From the NCBI GenBank assembly GCA_002839765.1, contig PGYR01000014.1, positions 1-64,000 of the forward strand: DNA of 64,000 bases, read 5' to 3'. A model generated the notes under the pieces. That model had not been told where the DNA came from and did no database searches. It worked only from the letters and a program-made list of their open reading frames with translations. This document shows, in pieces, positions 6,808-14,840 of this stretch. The DNA is from Ignavibacteriae bacterium HGW-Ignavibacteriae-4 (GTDB lineage: Bacteria > Bacteroidota > Ignavibacteria > Kapaibacteriales > UBA2268). Every line of letters begins with the position of its first letter. Within the stretch, counting starts at the first letter, position 1. The position numbers and the translations under genes were made by a program.

Positions 6808-8928
6808 ATGGCGGCTAAAAAAACTAGCACAAAAAAAGCTCCGGTCAAACCGAAAAGCACTAAATCGAAAGCAACAACAGCTAAAAAGACTACTACAAAA
6901 AAAGTAGTAGCTTCAAAAAATAAGAAAATGGATAAAGCACATTTGATGGGTGCCTTGCGTAATATGATTACAGCAAGAACAACAGACAACATACACTTAG
7001 GATTCGTAAAGCAAGGTAAATCATTCTTCCACATAGGAGTTAGTGGTCACGAATGTATTCAAACTGCGATTGGTCTTCGTATGAGAGAAGACGATTGGGG
7101 TTGGACTTACTATCGTGATATGGCTATCACTTATGCAAAAGGAATGACTATGAAAGAGTATTTCCTACTTGCTTTTGCTAAGAAAGATTGTCCCGCCACT
7201 GGTGGTCGTCAGATGCCCGGTCACTTCGGTAATCCGAGATTAAATTTCCCAACACAATCATCACCAACTGGTACTCAGTTCTTAAATGCAACTGGTACTG
7301 CTCTTGCAATTAAGAAAGAAGGTGGCGATCAGTTCGTATATGTAGCATCTGGTGAGGGAACAACTTCACAAGGTGAGTTCTACGAAGCAATGAATTGGGC
7401 TAACAGAGCTAAATTGCCTGTTCTATTCTGTATCCAAGATAACAAATACGCTATCTCGGTAAGAAAGAAAGACCAAACTATGGGCGGAGATATCTCTGAC
7501 GCATTTGGTAAATACGAAAATTTGAAAAAAATCAGAGTAGATGGAACAGATTATTTTGAATCTGTGAAAGCTGCTGAAGAAGCTATCGAATGGATGAGAG
7601 CAGGTAAAGGTCCTGCTTTGATTCATGCTGATGTAGTTAGATTATTATCTCACTCTTCATCAGATGACCAAAGAAAATATCGTGATATGGATGAATTAGA
7701 AAAAGAATCCGATGATAAAGACTGTATCAAAATACTATCTGCACAATTAATAAAAGATAAAATTTCTACTCAAAAAGAAATTGACAAAATGTGGGCAGAT
7801 GTTAAAACAGAATTATTTGAAGCTGCAGATTGGGCATTGGAACAAGAAGATCCAGATCCAGCTGACTCAATCAAAGAAAACTTCGCTGATGAAAGTACTC
7901 GTGATTTGCCTTATGCTACAAGTGAGCCAACTGGTGAGAACGAAGCTGTACTCGTAGATGCTATTAATCACGCATTGCACGAAGAAATGGCACTAAATGA
8001 CAAAATGGTAATCTATGGCGAAGATGTAGAAGACGGTAAAGGTGGTGTATTCACTGCTACTAGAGGGCTAAGTGATGCATTTGGTACTGATAGAGTGTTC
8101 AACTCTCCCTTAGCTGAAGCATCAATCGTAGGTACTGCTGTCGGTATGGCTGTTAAAGGATGGAAACCAGTAATCGAGATTCAATTCGGTGACTATATCT
8201 GGCCTGCATTTATGCAATACAAAAACGAAGTAGCATCTATGAGATACCGTTCAAACGGTGGTTTCTCTGCTGCTGTTGTAACTAGAGTTGCAGTAGGTGG
8301 ATATATACACGGTGGTCTATGTCACTCTCAGAATATTGAGTCAATCTTCTCGCACATTCCGGGATTGCTTATAGCTTATCCATCGAATGCAGCAGATGCA
8401 AAAGGTCTATTGAAGACTGCTTGTAGATTGCAAGACCCAGTTATCTTCTGTGAGCACAAAGGTATGTACAGATTACCGTTCGCAAAGACTGTAGAACCAG
8501 ACGAAAACTACTTACTACCATTTGGTAAAGCGAGAATAGTAAAAGAAGGAAACGACGCTACTATAATCACTTACGGTATGGGAGTAAAAGACAGTGTTAA
8601 CGCTGTTAAGAGAATAGAAAAAGAGACGGGTAAAACTGTTGAGATAATTGACCTTAGGACTATCGTTCCTTGGGATGTGGAAGCTGTATGTGAATCAGTT
8701 AAGAAAACAAATAGAGCATTAGTAGTACACGAAGATACTATGACTACGAGCGTTTCTGGTAATATTATATCAGAAATCTCTGATCAGTGCTTCGAGTATT
8801 TGGATGCACCAGTTAAGAAATTAACAGCAAAAGATTCGCATATCCCATACCACCCGAACTACGAAAATGATGTTTTACCATCAGAAGACAAGGTTTATGA
8901 TATACTATTAGAATTGCTTAATTATTAA
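6808..8928 (+). CDS. 2-oxoacid dehydrogenase E1, alpha-beta fusion, with lysine-rich N-terminal tail
   Basis: 706 residues. About 45-360 is the E1 alpha (TPP) domain with GEGTTSQGEF (182-191) and the matching Asn at 212. About 380-706 is the E1 beta (pyrimidine and transketolase C-terminal) domain with VIYGEDVEDGKGG. The enzyme decarboxylates pyruvate or branched-chain 2-oxoacids and passes the acyl group to an E2 lipoyl protein; no E2 or E3 lies nearby, so the substrate is unresolved. Fused alpha-beta E1 proteins are common in Bacteroidota. Residues 1-40 are unusual: 15 lysines, no Asp or Glu, and a KKTxTKK-like Ala/Thr/Lys repetition resembling histone H1-like bacterial tails. Confidence 0.9.
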   Translation: MAAKKTSTKKAPVKPKSTKSKATTAKKTTTKKVVASKNKKMDKAHLMGALRNMITARTTDNIHLGFVKQGKSFFHIGVSGHECIQTAIGLRMREDDWGWTYYRDMAITYAKGMTMKEYFLLAFAKKDCPATGGRQMPGHFGNPRLNFPTQSSPTGTQFLNATGTALAIKKEGGDQFVYVASGEGTTSQGEFYEAMNWANRAKLPVLFCIQDNKYAISVRKKDQTMGGDISDAFGKYENLKKIRVDGTDYFESVKAAEEAIEWMRAGKGPALIHADVVRLLSHSSSDDQRKYRDMDELEKESDDKDCIKILSAQLIKDKISTQKEIDKMWADVKTELFEAADWALEQEDPDPADSIKENFADESTRDLPYATSEPTGENEAVLVDAINHALHEEMALNDKMVIYGEDVEDGKGGVFTATRGLSDAFGTDRVFNSPLAEASIVGTAVGMAVKGWKPVIEIQFGDYIWPAFMQYKNEVASMRYRSNGGFSAAVVTRVAVGGYIHGGLCHSQNIESIFSHIPGLLIAYPSNAADAKGLLKTACRLQDPVIFCEHKGMYRLPFAKTVEPDENYLLPFGKARIVKEGNDATIITYGMGVKDSVNAVKRIEKETGKTVEIIDLRTIVPWDVEAVCESVKKTNRALVVHEDTMTTSVSGNIISEISDQCFEYLDAPVKKLTAKDSHIPYHPNYENDVLPSEDKVYDILLELLNY

Positions 8929-8954
8929 GATTATTCTGATAACTATTGAAATTG

Positions 8955-8990
8955 AAAAGAGACCATTCGCAAGAATGGTCTCTTTTTTTT
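8955..8990 (+). terminator. Intrinsic terminator after E1 gene
   Basis: AGAGACCATTC pairs with GAATGGTCTCT around GCAA, followed by a T-tract. Its core (AGACCATTC, GCAA, GAATGGTCT) is identical to the terminator at 11116-11146 on the other side of the restriction-modification cassette. Confidence 0.9.
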
Positions 8991-9080
8991 GTATATCCAC
9001 ATTCAACAATAATAAATTGCGAAATCCATCAATATTTTATAATTTGTTTGAATAAAAATTAAAAATAGAAAAGAAATGAT

Positions 9081-10112
9081 ATGGATATAGTTTCATTATT
9101 TGCAGGGGCAGGTGGTCTTGATTTAGGCTTTGAAAATGCAGGGTTTAATGTAGTCTGGGCAAACGAATATGATAGTGATATATGGGAAACCTATGAAAAG
9201 AATCATACAGACACAATTCTTGATAAGAGGAGCATCATCAAAGTTCATGAAGATGAAATACCTGAATGTGATGGATTAATAGGTGGGCCGCCTTGTCAAA
9301 GTTGGAGTGAAGCAGGAGCAATGAAGGGAATAGATGATAAAAGAGGGCAACTATTTTATGATTTTATCCGAATTCTAACATCTAAACAACCTAAATTCTT
9401 TCTAGCTGAAAATGTAAGTGGCATGTTATTACCAAGACACAAAGAGGCATTAGAGAATATAAAAGTTATGTTTCAAGAAGCTGGCTATGAGCTTTCATTT
9501 CATTTACTAAATGCCTGCGATTATAAAGTACCGCAAGATAGAAAACGAGTTTTTTTTATTGGAATTAGAAAAGATTTAGGATTCAAGTTCAGATTCCCAA
9601 CTGTAACATATCCGAAAATACCTCTACAAGATGCTATTTACGACCTTAAAGATAGTGTAATCCCTGCAAAAGAATTAAATTATTCTAATGGACTTGAATG
9701 TAAAATCCCCAATCATGAGTATATGACTGGAGGGTTTTCAACTATATTTATGTCGAGGAACAGAGTACGTAGCTGGGATGAGCAATCATTTACTATACAA
9801 GCAGGAGGAAGACATGCTCCACTTCACCCACAAGCTCCAAAAATGAAATTTATTGAACAGAATATAAGGATCTTTGTTCCAGGTCAGGAACTATTATATA
9901 GAAGATTAAGTATTCGTGAATGTGCAAGAGTTCAAACATTTCCTGACGATTTTGTGTTCTATTATAATAAGGTAGCAGCTGGATATAAAATGATTGGAAA
10001 TGCAGTACCTGTTAAATTAGCTCAGTTTTTAGCAATGCATATTAAGAATCAAATTGAGAAGAATGAAATAGCTCAAGGTTTAGAACTTGAAAAAAAGGTA
10101 TTAGTATCATGA
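9081..10112 (+). CDS. DNA cytosine C5 methyltransferase of a type II R-M system
   Basis: 343 residues. The C5-methyltransferase motifs appear in order: I (DIVSLFAGAGGLDLGF, 2-17), IV with the catalytic Cys72 (GGPPCQSW), VI (ENV, 110-112), VIII (QDRKRVFFIGI, about 152-162), then a target-recognition region and motifs IX/X (AGYKMIGNAVP). It methylates cytosine in the recognition site to protect host DNA. The stop overlaps the start of the endonuclease gene (ATGA). By partnership with an NgoPII-like nuclease the target is probably GGCC, which is an inference. Confidence 0.93.
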   Translation: MDIVSLFAGAGGLDLGFENAGFNVVWANEYDSDIWETYEKNHTDTILDKRSIIKVHEDEIPECDGLIGGPPCQSWSEAGAMKGIDDKRGQLFYDFIRILTSKQPKFFLAENVSGMLLPRHKEALENIKVMFQEAGYELSFHLLNACDYKVPQDRKRVFFIGIRKDLGFKFRFPTVTYPKIPLQDAIYDLKDSVIPAKELNYSNGLECKIPNHEYMTGGFSTIFMSRNRVRSWDEQSFTIQAGGRHAPLHPQAPKMKFIEQNIRIFVPGQELLYRRLSIRECARVQTFPDDFVFYYNKVAAGYKMIGNAVPVKLAQFLAMHIKNQIEKNEIAQGLELEKKVLVS

Positions 10113-10963
10113 CTAATATATTAGAGGCTATTTGCAATATAGTTGAGAATAATAACTATAATATTCTCTCCATTTATCAAGGTAGAAACAGAGCCAATAG
10201 TGTAGGTTACGCATTAGAAATCTTCATTAAGGATTCTTTTGCAAATACTTTAAAGGAAACAAATGAATCCAAAAAATTAGAGAAGTATAATTATTTATTT
10301 TCTTGGTTAGGTAATCAGAATAACCCACCCGATATAATGATAAAAGGTGGTGATGCAATTGAAGTAAAAAAAACTCAAGGACAAAAAAGCGACATTGCCT
10401 TGAATAGTTCTTATCCAAAATCTAAACTCAAATCAAATAGTACAATGATAATAAATGAATGTAGAAGTTGTGAAGTTTGGGAAGAAAAAGAACTTATTTA
10501 CTGTATTGGTCATACTGATGATAAAGAATTAAAATCGTTATGGATGGTTTACGGGAATATTTATGCTGCTAATCACAAAACTTATGAGATTATAAAAAGT
10601 AAAATATCCGATGGTATTAACCAAATTCCTAATGTAGAATTCAATGTAACTAAAGAATTAGGGAGAGTAAATAGAGTTGACCCTTTAGGAATCACTAATC
10701 TTAGAATAAGAGGAATGTGGCAAATTCAAAATCCAAGAAAAGTATTTAATTATTTACATGATAATATTCTTGATTCAACTGTAGTAGCAATTATTCCAAC
10801 GGAACATTACACTTTATTTCCAAGAGAAAGTATATTTAGAATTGAGAGTTTGAAGATAAAAGGTTTTTCAATCTCAGATAAAAAAGTCAAAAACCCTAAT
10901 AATCCTGCAAAACTAGTTGATTGCAAACTAATAATGTATAATCATGAAGAAACCGAAGAGTAA
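10109..10963 (+). CDS. Type II restriction endonuclease, NgoPII-like
   Basis: 284 residues. The block NNPPDIMIKGGDAIEVKK contains a PD-(D/E)XK active site (PD, then EVKK). ALNSSYPKSKL, ECRSCEVWEEKELIY and TKELGRVNRVDPLGIT match what I recall of the NgoPII family, whose members cut GGCC. The family call is from memory of conserved blocks and should be confirmed by profile search. It starts inside the methyltransferase stop codon, so the two genes are translationally coupled with the methylase first. GGCC is present in this window (for example inside the methylase gene near 9288), so protection would be needed. Confidence 0.8.
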   Translation: MTNILEAICNIVENNNYNILSIYQGRNRANSVGYALEIFIKDSFANTLKETNESKKLEKYNYLFSWLGNQNNPPDIMIKGGDAIEVKKTQGQKSDIALNSSYPKSKLKSNSTMIINECRSCEVWEEKELIYCIGHTDDKELKSLWMVYGNIYAANHKTYEIIKSKISDGINQIPNVEFNVTKELGRVNRVDPLGITNLRIRGMWQIQNPRKVFNYLHDNILDSTVVAIIPTEHYTLFPRESIFRIESLKIKGFSISDKKVKNPNNPAKLVDCKLIMYNHEETEE

Positions 10964-11105
10964 AAAAGATTTCGATGCTGTCCAATACATGAGATTCCAG
11001 AAAAAAGCATTAGCCAAAATATTAGAGCATAAGACAAATGCTGAGATTTTGGAGTACTTTAAGAAAAAGGGATTGAGTAGTGGTGTCAGACCATCAGCTA
11101 AATAG
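10944..11105 (+). CDS. Small basic protein overlapping the endonuclease 3' end
   Basis: 53 residues, starting MKKPKSKKDFDAVQYMRFQ and ending RPSAK. It starts 20 bases before the endonuclease stop and ends 10 bases before a strong terminator, so it would be the third gene of the cassette. The DFDAVQYMR...NAEILEYFKKKG pattern resembles a widespread group of tiny proteins with FDAVxxMR and EIxEYF blocks, some of which sit beside toxin genes. The function is unknown. Its fit between gene and terminator supports it being real. Confidence 0.6.
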   Translation: MKKPKSKKDFDAVQYMRFQKKALAKILEHKTNAEILEYFKKKGLSSGVRPSAK

Positions 11106-11115
11106 AAAAAAAGTT

Positions 11116-11146
11116 AGACCATTCGCAAGAATGGTCTTTTTTTTTT
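11116..11146 (+). terminator. Intrinsic terminator after the R-M cassette
   Basis: AGACCATTC pairs with GAATGGTCT around GCAA and is followed by nine or ten T. Its 22-base hairpin is identical to that at 8960-8981. Confidence 0.9.
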
Positions 11147-11210
11147 GAATCTTTTATAAAATCAAAAACGTAATTTTTAGAATTATTTTTTATCATTAAG
11201 TTAGGTTCTT

Positions 11211-12392
11211 ATGAAAACAAGTATTGTACTTTATTCACTTCTAATATTTTCTTTTTTCAGTATTAATTCCTTGAAAAGTCAAATTCCAGAACAACAAATA
11301 TCCTTTGCAATGGAATCCAAACCACATTCTTACTATGTGGAACAAGCAGAACTTTGGTCAAAGGAACTAGCTAAAGACAGTTTATCAGAAAATGCTTGGT
11401 ATAACTATTTTCGTTCTTGCAGGAATTCGCAGGGAACAGCAGATTGGCGTTCAGATTTCGTAAACGAATCGGATTATTTAATGGAAGGTGGAGACATAGT
11501 AAAGTTAATGCATCAATATATTCCAGAAACATTTATGGATTACTATCTTTCTTATCTAACCAATGGTGTAGGTACCGACAGTAGTGAAGAATTATTAAAA
11601 GCCTATGCTATGAACCCCAAATTTCCAGGTATTCATTCTAGTGTAATTTCTTATGCTGAAAGTAGTATGAATTATGAGTTAAGGAAATCTGTAAATAAAA
11701 CATGGTACGATACTAACTTTATTTCTTATCAATTATTAGATTATAGCTATAATGTTTTAAATTCTCTAGAAGAAAATGCAATCATATTTATTCAAAATGA
11801 TAATGACTCATACCCACTTTGGATGCTTCAAGATGCAAAGAACATAAGAACAGACGTACTTCCCATCAGCCTTGATTTCCTATTACTAGATGAGTACCGA
11901 GATAATATTTTTGAAACGTTAAACATCAAACCTCTTGAATTAGGAAATATTGATATTGACGAATATCACCAGAACTGGGAAAAAGTGGTTGAGCATATAG
12001 TTAATAATTATCAGGGTGAAAGAAATATATACATGGGTATGACTTTATTTCAACATTTGTATGAAAAGTACAGCAATAACTTATATGTTTCTGGATTAGC
12101 TCTTAGGTACTCAAAAGAGAAGATTGATTTAACAGATTACAACAAGAACTTAATTGAAAATGTTTTTCTAACGGATTATCTTCAATTCCCATTTATGAAT
12201 GAGAGAAATCAGATGAATATTAACTATCAAAACTTCAATTATGTTAGTTGTTTCAAAGAAGTTTTTGAGTTATATAAGAATAATAATGAGCCGGAAAAAG
12301 CAGAAGAGTTGAAGAAAACATCATTGCTTTTAGCAGAAAGAGTTGGGAATCCCAATCTCGTTGAAAGTGTCAAAAAGGAATTTGAAGAATAA
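11211..12392 (+). CDS. Secreted protein with a DUF2723-like C-terminal region
   Basis: 393 residues with a signal peptide (MKTSIVLYSLLIFSFFS..., cleavage near LKSQ), so it is exported. The middle contains NAIIFIQNDNDSYPLWMLQ followed by NIRTDVLPISLDFL. That block resembles the soluble C-terminal part of Bacteroidota DUF2723 membrane glycosyltransferase-like proteins (NDNDTYPLWYLQ...G.R.DV). The C-terminus is helical and TPR-like (YKNNNEPEKAEELKK). There are no transmembrane helices after the signal, so it is not a DUF2723 enzyme itself. Function is unknown. Confidence 0.6.
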   Translation: MKTSIVLYSLLIFSFFSINSLKSQIPEQQISFAMESKPHSYYVEQAELWSKELAKDSLSENAWYNYFRSCRNSQGTADWRSDFVNESDYLMEGGDIVKLMHQYIPETFMDYYLSYLTNGVGTDSSEELLKAYAMNPKFPGIHSSVISYAESSMNYELRKSVNKTWYDTNFISYQLLDYSYNVLNSLEENAIIFIQNDNDSYPLWMLQDAKNIRTDVLPISLDFLLLDEYRDNIFETLNIKPLELGNIDIDEYHQNWEKVVEHIVNNYQGERNIYMGMTLFQHLYEKYSNNLYVSGLALRYSKEKIDLTDYNKNLIENVFLTDYLQFPFMNERNQMNINYQNFNYVSCFKEVFELYKNNNEPEKAEELKKTSLLLAERVGNPNLVESVKKEFEE

Positions 12393-12399
12393 TGAATTA

Positions 12400-12427
12400 A
12401 GACCATTGGTGAGAATGGACTTTTTTT
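12400..12427 (+). terminator. Probable intrinsic terminator
   Basis: AGACCATT and AATGGACT form an imperfect stem with one A-A mismatch, followed by seven T. It looks like a diverged relative of the GACCATTC terminators at 8955 and 11116. Confidence 0.65.
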
Positions 12428-12528
12428 GGTGTCAAACTTCCCCACAAAAAACACTAAAAATATTACTTATCAGTATTTAATGAGTTAATTCGTAAATTAT
12501 ATTTTTAAAAATCATAAAAACTAGAAAA

Positions 12529-13086
12529 ATGAGCAACAACCAAAAAGTACAAGATAAAATAGATAGTAGAATATTAGCTGACCGTAAGATATTCCTTTGG
12601 AGTGAAGTAGATGATGATTCGGCTAAGCACATAATAGATAGATTGCTTTACTTAGAAATGGAAGAACCGGGTAAAGAGATACAACTGATAATAAACAGCC
12701 CTGGTGGATACGTAACTGCTGGATTTGCTATCTATGACACAATGAAAGCGATTTCAAGCCCTGTATCGACTATAGCAACTGGATTAGCAGCTTCTATGGG
12801 GTCTATATTGCTATCAGCTGGTGAAAAAGGTAGAAGATTCGTTTTACCACACGCTAGAGTAATGATACACCAGCCAAGCGGTGGTGCCAGAGGTAAATCA
12901 GCGGATATGGAAATACAAATGAATGAAATTATTAAAACAAAAGAACTAAGTGCCCAAATATTAGCGGATAATTGCGGTCAATCTTTTGAAAAAGTTTTGG
13001 CAGATTTCAATCGTGATTTCTGGATGTCAGCTGAAGAATCGGTTGCTTATGGTATTGTTGACAAGATGATTGATAAATTAGTATAG
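12529..13086 (+). CDS. clpP: ATP-dependent Clp protease proteolytic subunit-like protein
   Basis: 185-residue ClpP-family serine peptidase. The catalytic triad is visible as Ser89 (GLAASMGS), His114 (VMIHQPSGG) and Asp163 (NRDFWMS). INSPGGYVTAGFAIYD matches the family. ClpP forms a tetradecameric chamber that degrades proteins delivered by ClpA, ClpC or ClpX. It stands alone, without clpX or tig beside it, so it may be a second ClpP paralogue. The length is slightly short of 193-207-residue housekeeping ClpP, with little room for a propeptide. Confidence 0.92.
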   Translation: MSNNQKVQDKIDSRILADRKIFLWSEVDDDSAKHIIDRLLYLEMEEPGKEIQLIINSPGGYVTAGFAIYDTMKAISSPVSTIATGLAASMGSILLSAGEKGRRFVLPHARVMIHQPSGGARGKSADMEIQMNEIIKTKELSAQILADNCGQSFEKVLADFNRDFWMSAEESVAYGIVDKMIDKLV

Positions 13087-13113
13087 ATTTAATTATCATT
13101 TGAAAATTTAACA

Positions 13114-13143
13114 AGACTACTCACATTGAGTGGTCTTTTTTTT
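13114..13143 (+). terminator. Intrinsic terminator after clpP
   Basis: AGAC(T)ACTC pairs with GAGT(G)GTCT around a five-base loop, followed by eight T. Confidence 0.85.
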
Positions 13144-13173
13144 AGATTAAAATAATTTTTAATAAGAACTAGA

Positions 13174-13181
13174 TATTTTTG
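13174..13181 (+). promoter_or_regulatory. -7 element for terC
   Basis: TATTTTTG matches TAnnTTTG. It implies a leader of about 160 bases before the terC start at 13348. No recognisable yybP-ykoY riboswitch core is seen in that leader. Confidence 0.55.
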
Positions 13182-13198
13182 TAATTTGTATTACAAAA
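13177..13198. promoter_or_regulatory. Operator-like inverted repeat over the terC promoter
   Basis: TTTTGTAAT and ATTACAAAA form a perfect 9-base inverted repeat with a TTGT spacer, overlapping the -7 element. TTGT-N-ACAA symmetry is the kind recognised by Crp/Fnr-type dimers, and a Crp/Fnr gene lies at 15519. The link to that protein is speculative. Confidence 0.45.
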
Positions 13199-13347
13199 GT
13201 GAACCTAATGAGTTTCAAATAAAAAAACTAATTAACAAGAAATTGTAATTATAGATTTCATCAAATCAAATTATTTGAATTCCTTTAAATAATTTTTTAC
13301 CAACTAACCAACTGATAATATCAGTTTTAGGCTTAAAAATAAACAGA

Positions 13348-14352
13348 ATGGATCATCTCTTCAACCACCCTGGCATTCTTGCTGGATTCGTAATAATCAT
13401 TTTTTTTATGCTGTTACTCGACTTAGGTGTCTTTAATAAAAAGGCGCACGAAGTCAGAAATAAAGAAGCACTCATCTGGTCATTAGTATGGATTTCATTA
13501 TCCATGATTTTTAGCGGTGTTATATATTATCTATTAGACCATCCACAAGGGACAACAGACAATTTTTCGAGATTTCAAGCTGCTTACTGGATTGAAAAAG
13601 CACTTTCGGTCGATAATCTTTTCGTCTTTATATTAGTTTTCAAATTCTTCCAAATTCCTAAAAAATACCAACACAAGGTCCTCTTTTGGGGAGTTATTGG
13701 TGCCTTGGTATTTAGAGCTATTTTTATTTTTGCAGGTGTCGAATTAATAAAACTAACTTATGTCAATGCACCATTCTTAGGCTTAGATTCACAAGGTGAC
13801 ATTAGACAGATTAATTTGGTACTAACTATTTTTGGATTCTTCTTAATTCTCGCCGGAATAAAATCTTGGGGAAGTCATGATATGGAAGAAGAAAAAGATA
13901 TGTCAAACAATTTTGCAGTCAAACTTGTACATAAATTTTATAAAGTTAGTGATCATTTTGATGGTGATAAATTTTTTACGGTTCAGAACGGTATTAAAAT
14001 GGTAACGCCACTATTTGTTGCAATTACTGTGATAGAATTGACAGATCTAATATTTGCTGTAGATAGCATTCCTGCTATATTTGCTATAGCACCAGATGAC
14101 CCTTTCATTCTATACACTTCCAATATTTTTGCTATACTAGGTCTTAGATCCCTTTATTTCTTGTTAGCTAATTCTATGGATATGTTCTCAAAGCTCAACT
14201 ATGGTTTAGCTGTTATATTATCATTTATAGGTGTTAAAATGCTGATAATGCCATTTTATCATTTTCATTCTACCATTTCATTAGCTATAATTGGTTCGGT
14301 ATTAATCATTTCTATATTAGCTTCTATCATTTCCAATAAGAAGAATAATTAA
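13348..14352 (+). CDS. TerC/Alx-family integral membrane protein
   Basis: 334 residues with about eight or nine transmembrane helices. Hallmarks are AYWIEKALSVDNLFVFILVF and ELTDLIFAVDSIPAIFAI, the two TerC repeats with conserved acidic residues (Glu and Asp in EKALSVDN, and Asp in FAVDSIPA) thought to bind metal. TerC/Alx/YkoY proteins handle Mn2+ or Ca2+ export and metallate exported proteins. Some members confer tellurite resistance, but that is not implied here. No ter operon accompanies it. A -7 element and a palindrome 150-170 bases upstream suggest dedicated control. Confidence 0.9.
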   Translation: MDHLFNHPGILAGFVIIIFFMLLLDLGVFNKKAHEVRNKEALIWSLVWISLSMIFSGVIYYLLDHPQGTTDNFSRFQAAYWIEKALSVDNLFVFILVFKFFQIPKKYQHKVLFWGVIGALVFRAIFIFAGVELIKLTYVNAPFLGLDSQGDIRQINLVLTIFGFFLILAGIKSWGSHDMEEEKDMSNNFAVKLVHKFYKVSDHFDGDKFFTVQNGIKMVTPLFVAITVIELTDLIFAVDSIPAIFAIAPDDPFILYTSNIFAILGLRSLYFLLANSMDMFSKLNYGLAVILSFIGVKMLIMPFYHFHSTISLAIIGSVLIISILASIISNKKNN

Positions 14353-14390
14353 TTTATTTTTAATTTGCAGCTCAAAATAATTTGAAATAA

Positions 14391-14416
14391 AGCTCAAAAA
14401 TTGTGTAATTTGAGCT
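14391..14416. promoter_or_regulatory. Inverted repeat between terC and the next gene
   Basis: AGCTCAAA and TTTGAGCT pair over a 10-base loop; AGCTCAAAA and GAGCTACAA recur nearby at 14370-14440. There is no T-tract. This may be an operator or a weak RNA hairpin. Confidence 0.3.
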
Positions 14417-14468
14417 ACAATTAGACACTGTATGAGCTACAAATATAAAATAAATCAAATAGGAAATC

Positions 14469-14822
14469 ATGGAAAAAGTTGAAATTTTATCAGGTAAAAA
14501 AAGAAATAAATTAATAGGTTATATACTAACAATAGCATTGTTTACTCTATTATTTAGTTCCTTCACTAATGACAGTAATGCAACTCACTTAACAGGAGAG
14601 CTTGCTACAAAGAATGATATTATAAAGTCAACCATTATTACCCTTTTCGTTGGTTTACCGATGTTAGGTTTCTTTTTTGGACTTTTCGTCAATCTTTTTC
14701 CTTATAAAAAGGCTAAATTTAGTGAAAAGTATTTACGATCGTCTTTATACACTATTCTAGTATTAGAAAGTCTCTTTTTTATTGGGACTTTTATAGGAAG
14801 TGTTAGGGAATTTTTTCAATAA
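14469..14822 (+). CDS. Small two-helix membrane protein of unknown function
   Basis: 117 residues. After a basic N-terminus (SGKKRNKLIG), one hydrophobic helix (about 18-31) precedes a short polar segment (TNDSNATHLTGELATKND). Two more hydrophobic stretches follow, about 53-70 and 90-108. I do not recognise the family. It lies 18 bases before the scramblase-like gene and may be co-transcribed with it. Confidence 0.55.
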   Translation: MEKVEILSGKKRNKLIGYILTIALFTLLFSSFTNDSNATHLTGELATKNDIIKSTIITLFVGLPMLGFFFGLFVNLFPYKKAKFSEKYLRSSLYTILVLESLFFIGTFIGSVREFFQ

Positions 14823-14840
14823 CTTTAGAAGTAATATATA

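Noticed and set aside
9081-10963. GGCC under-representation as proof of specificity
   Set aside because: GGCC occurs about twenty times in the window; with this base composition that is not clearly below expectation, so it does not confirm the target.
13182-13347. A yybP-ykoY manganese riboswitch before terC
   Set aside because: I could not find the conserved core of that class, and the leader is AT-rich with few G-C stems.
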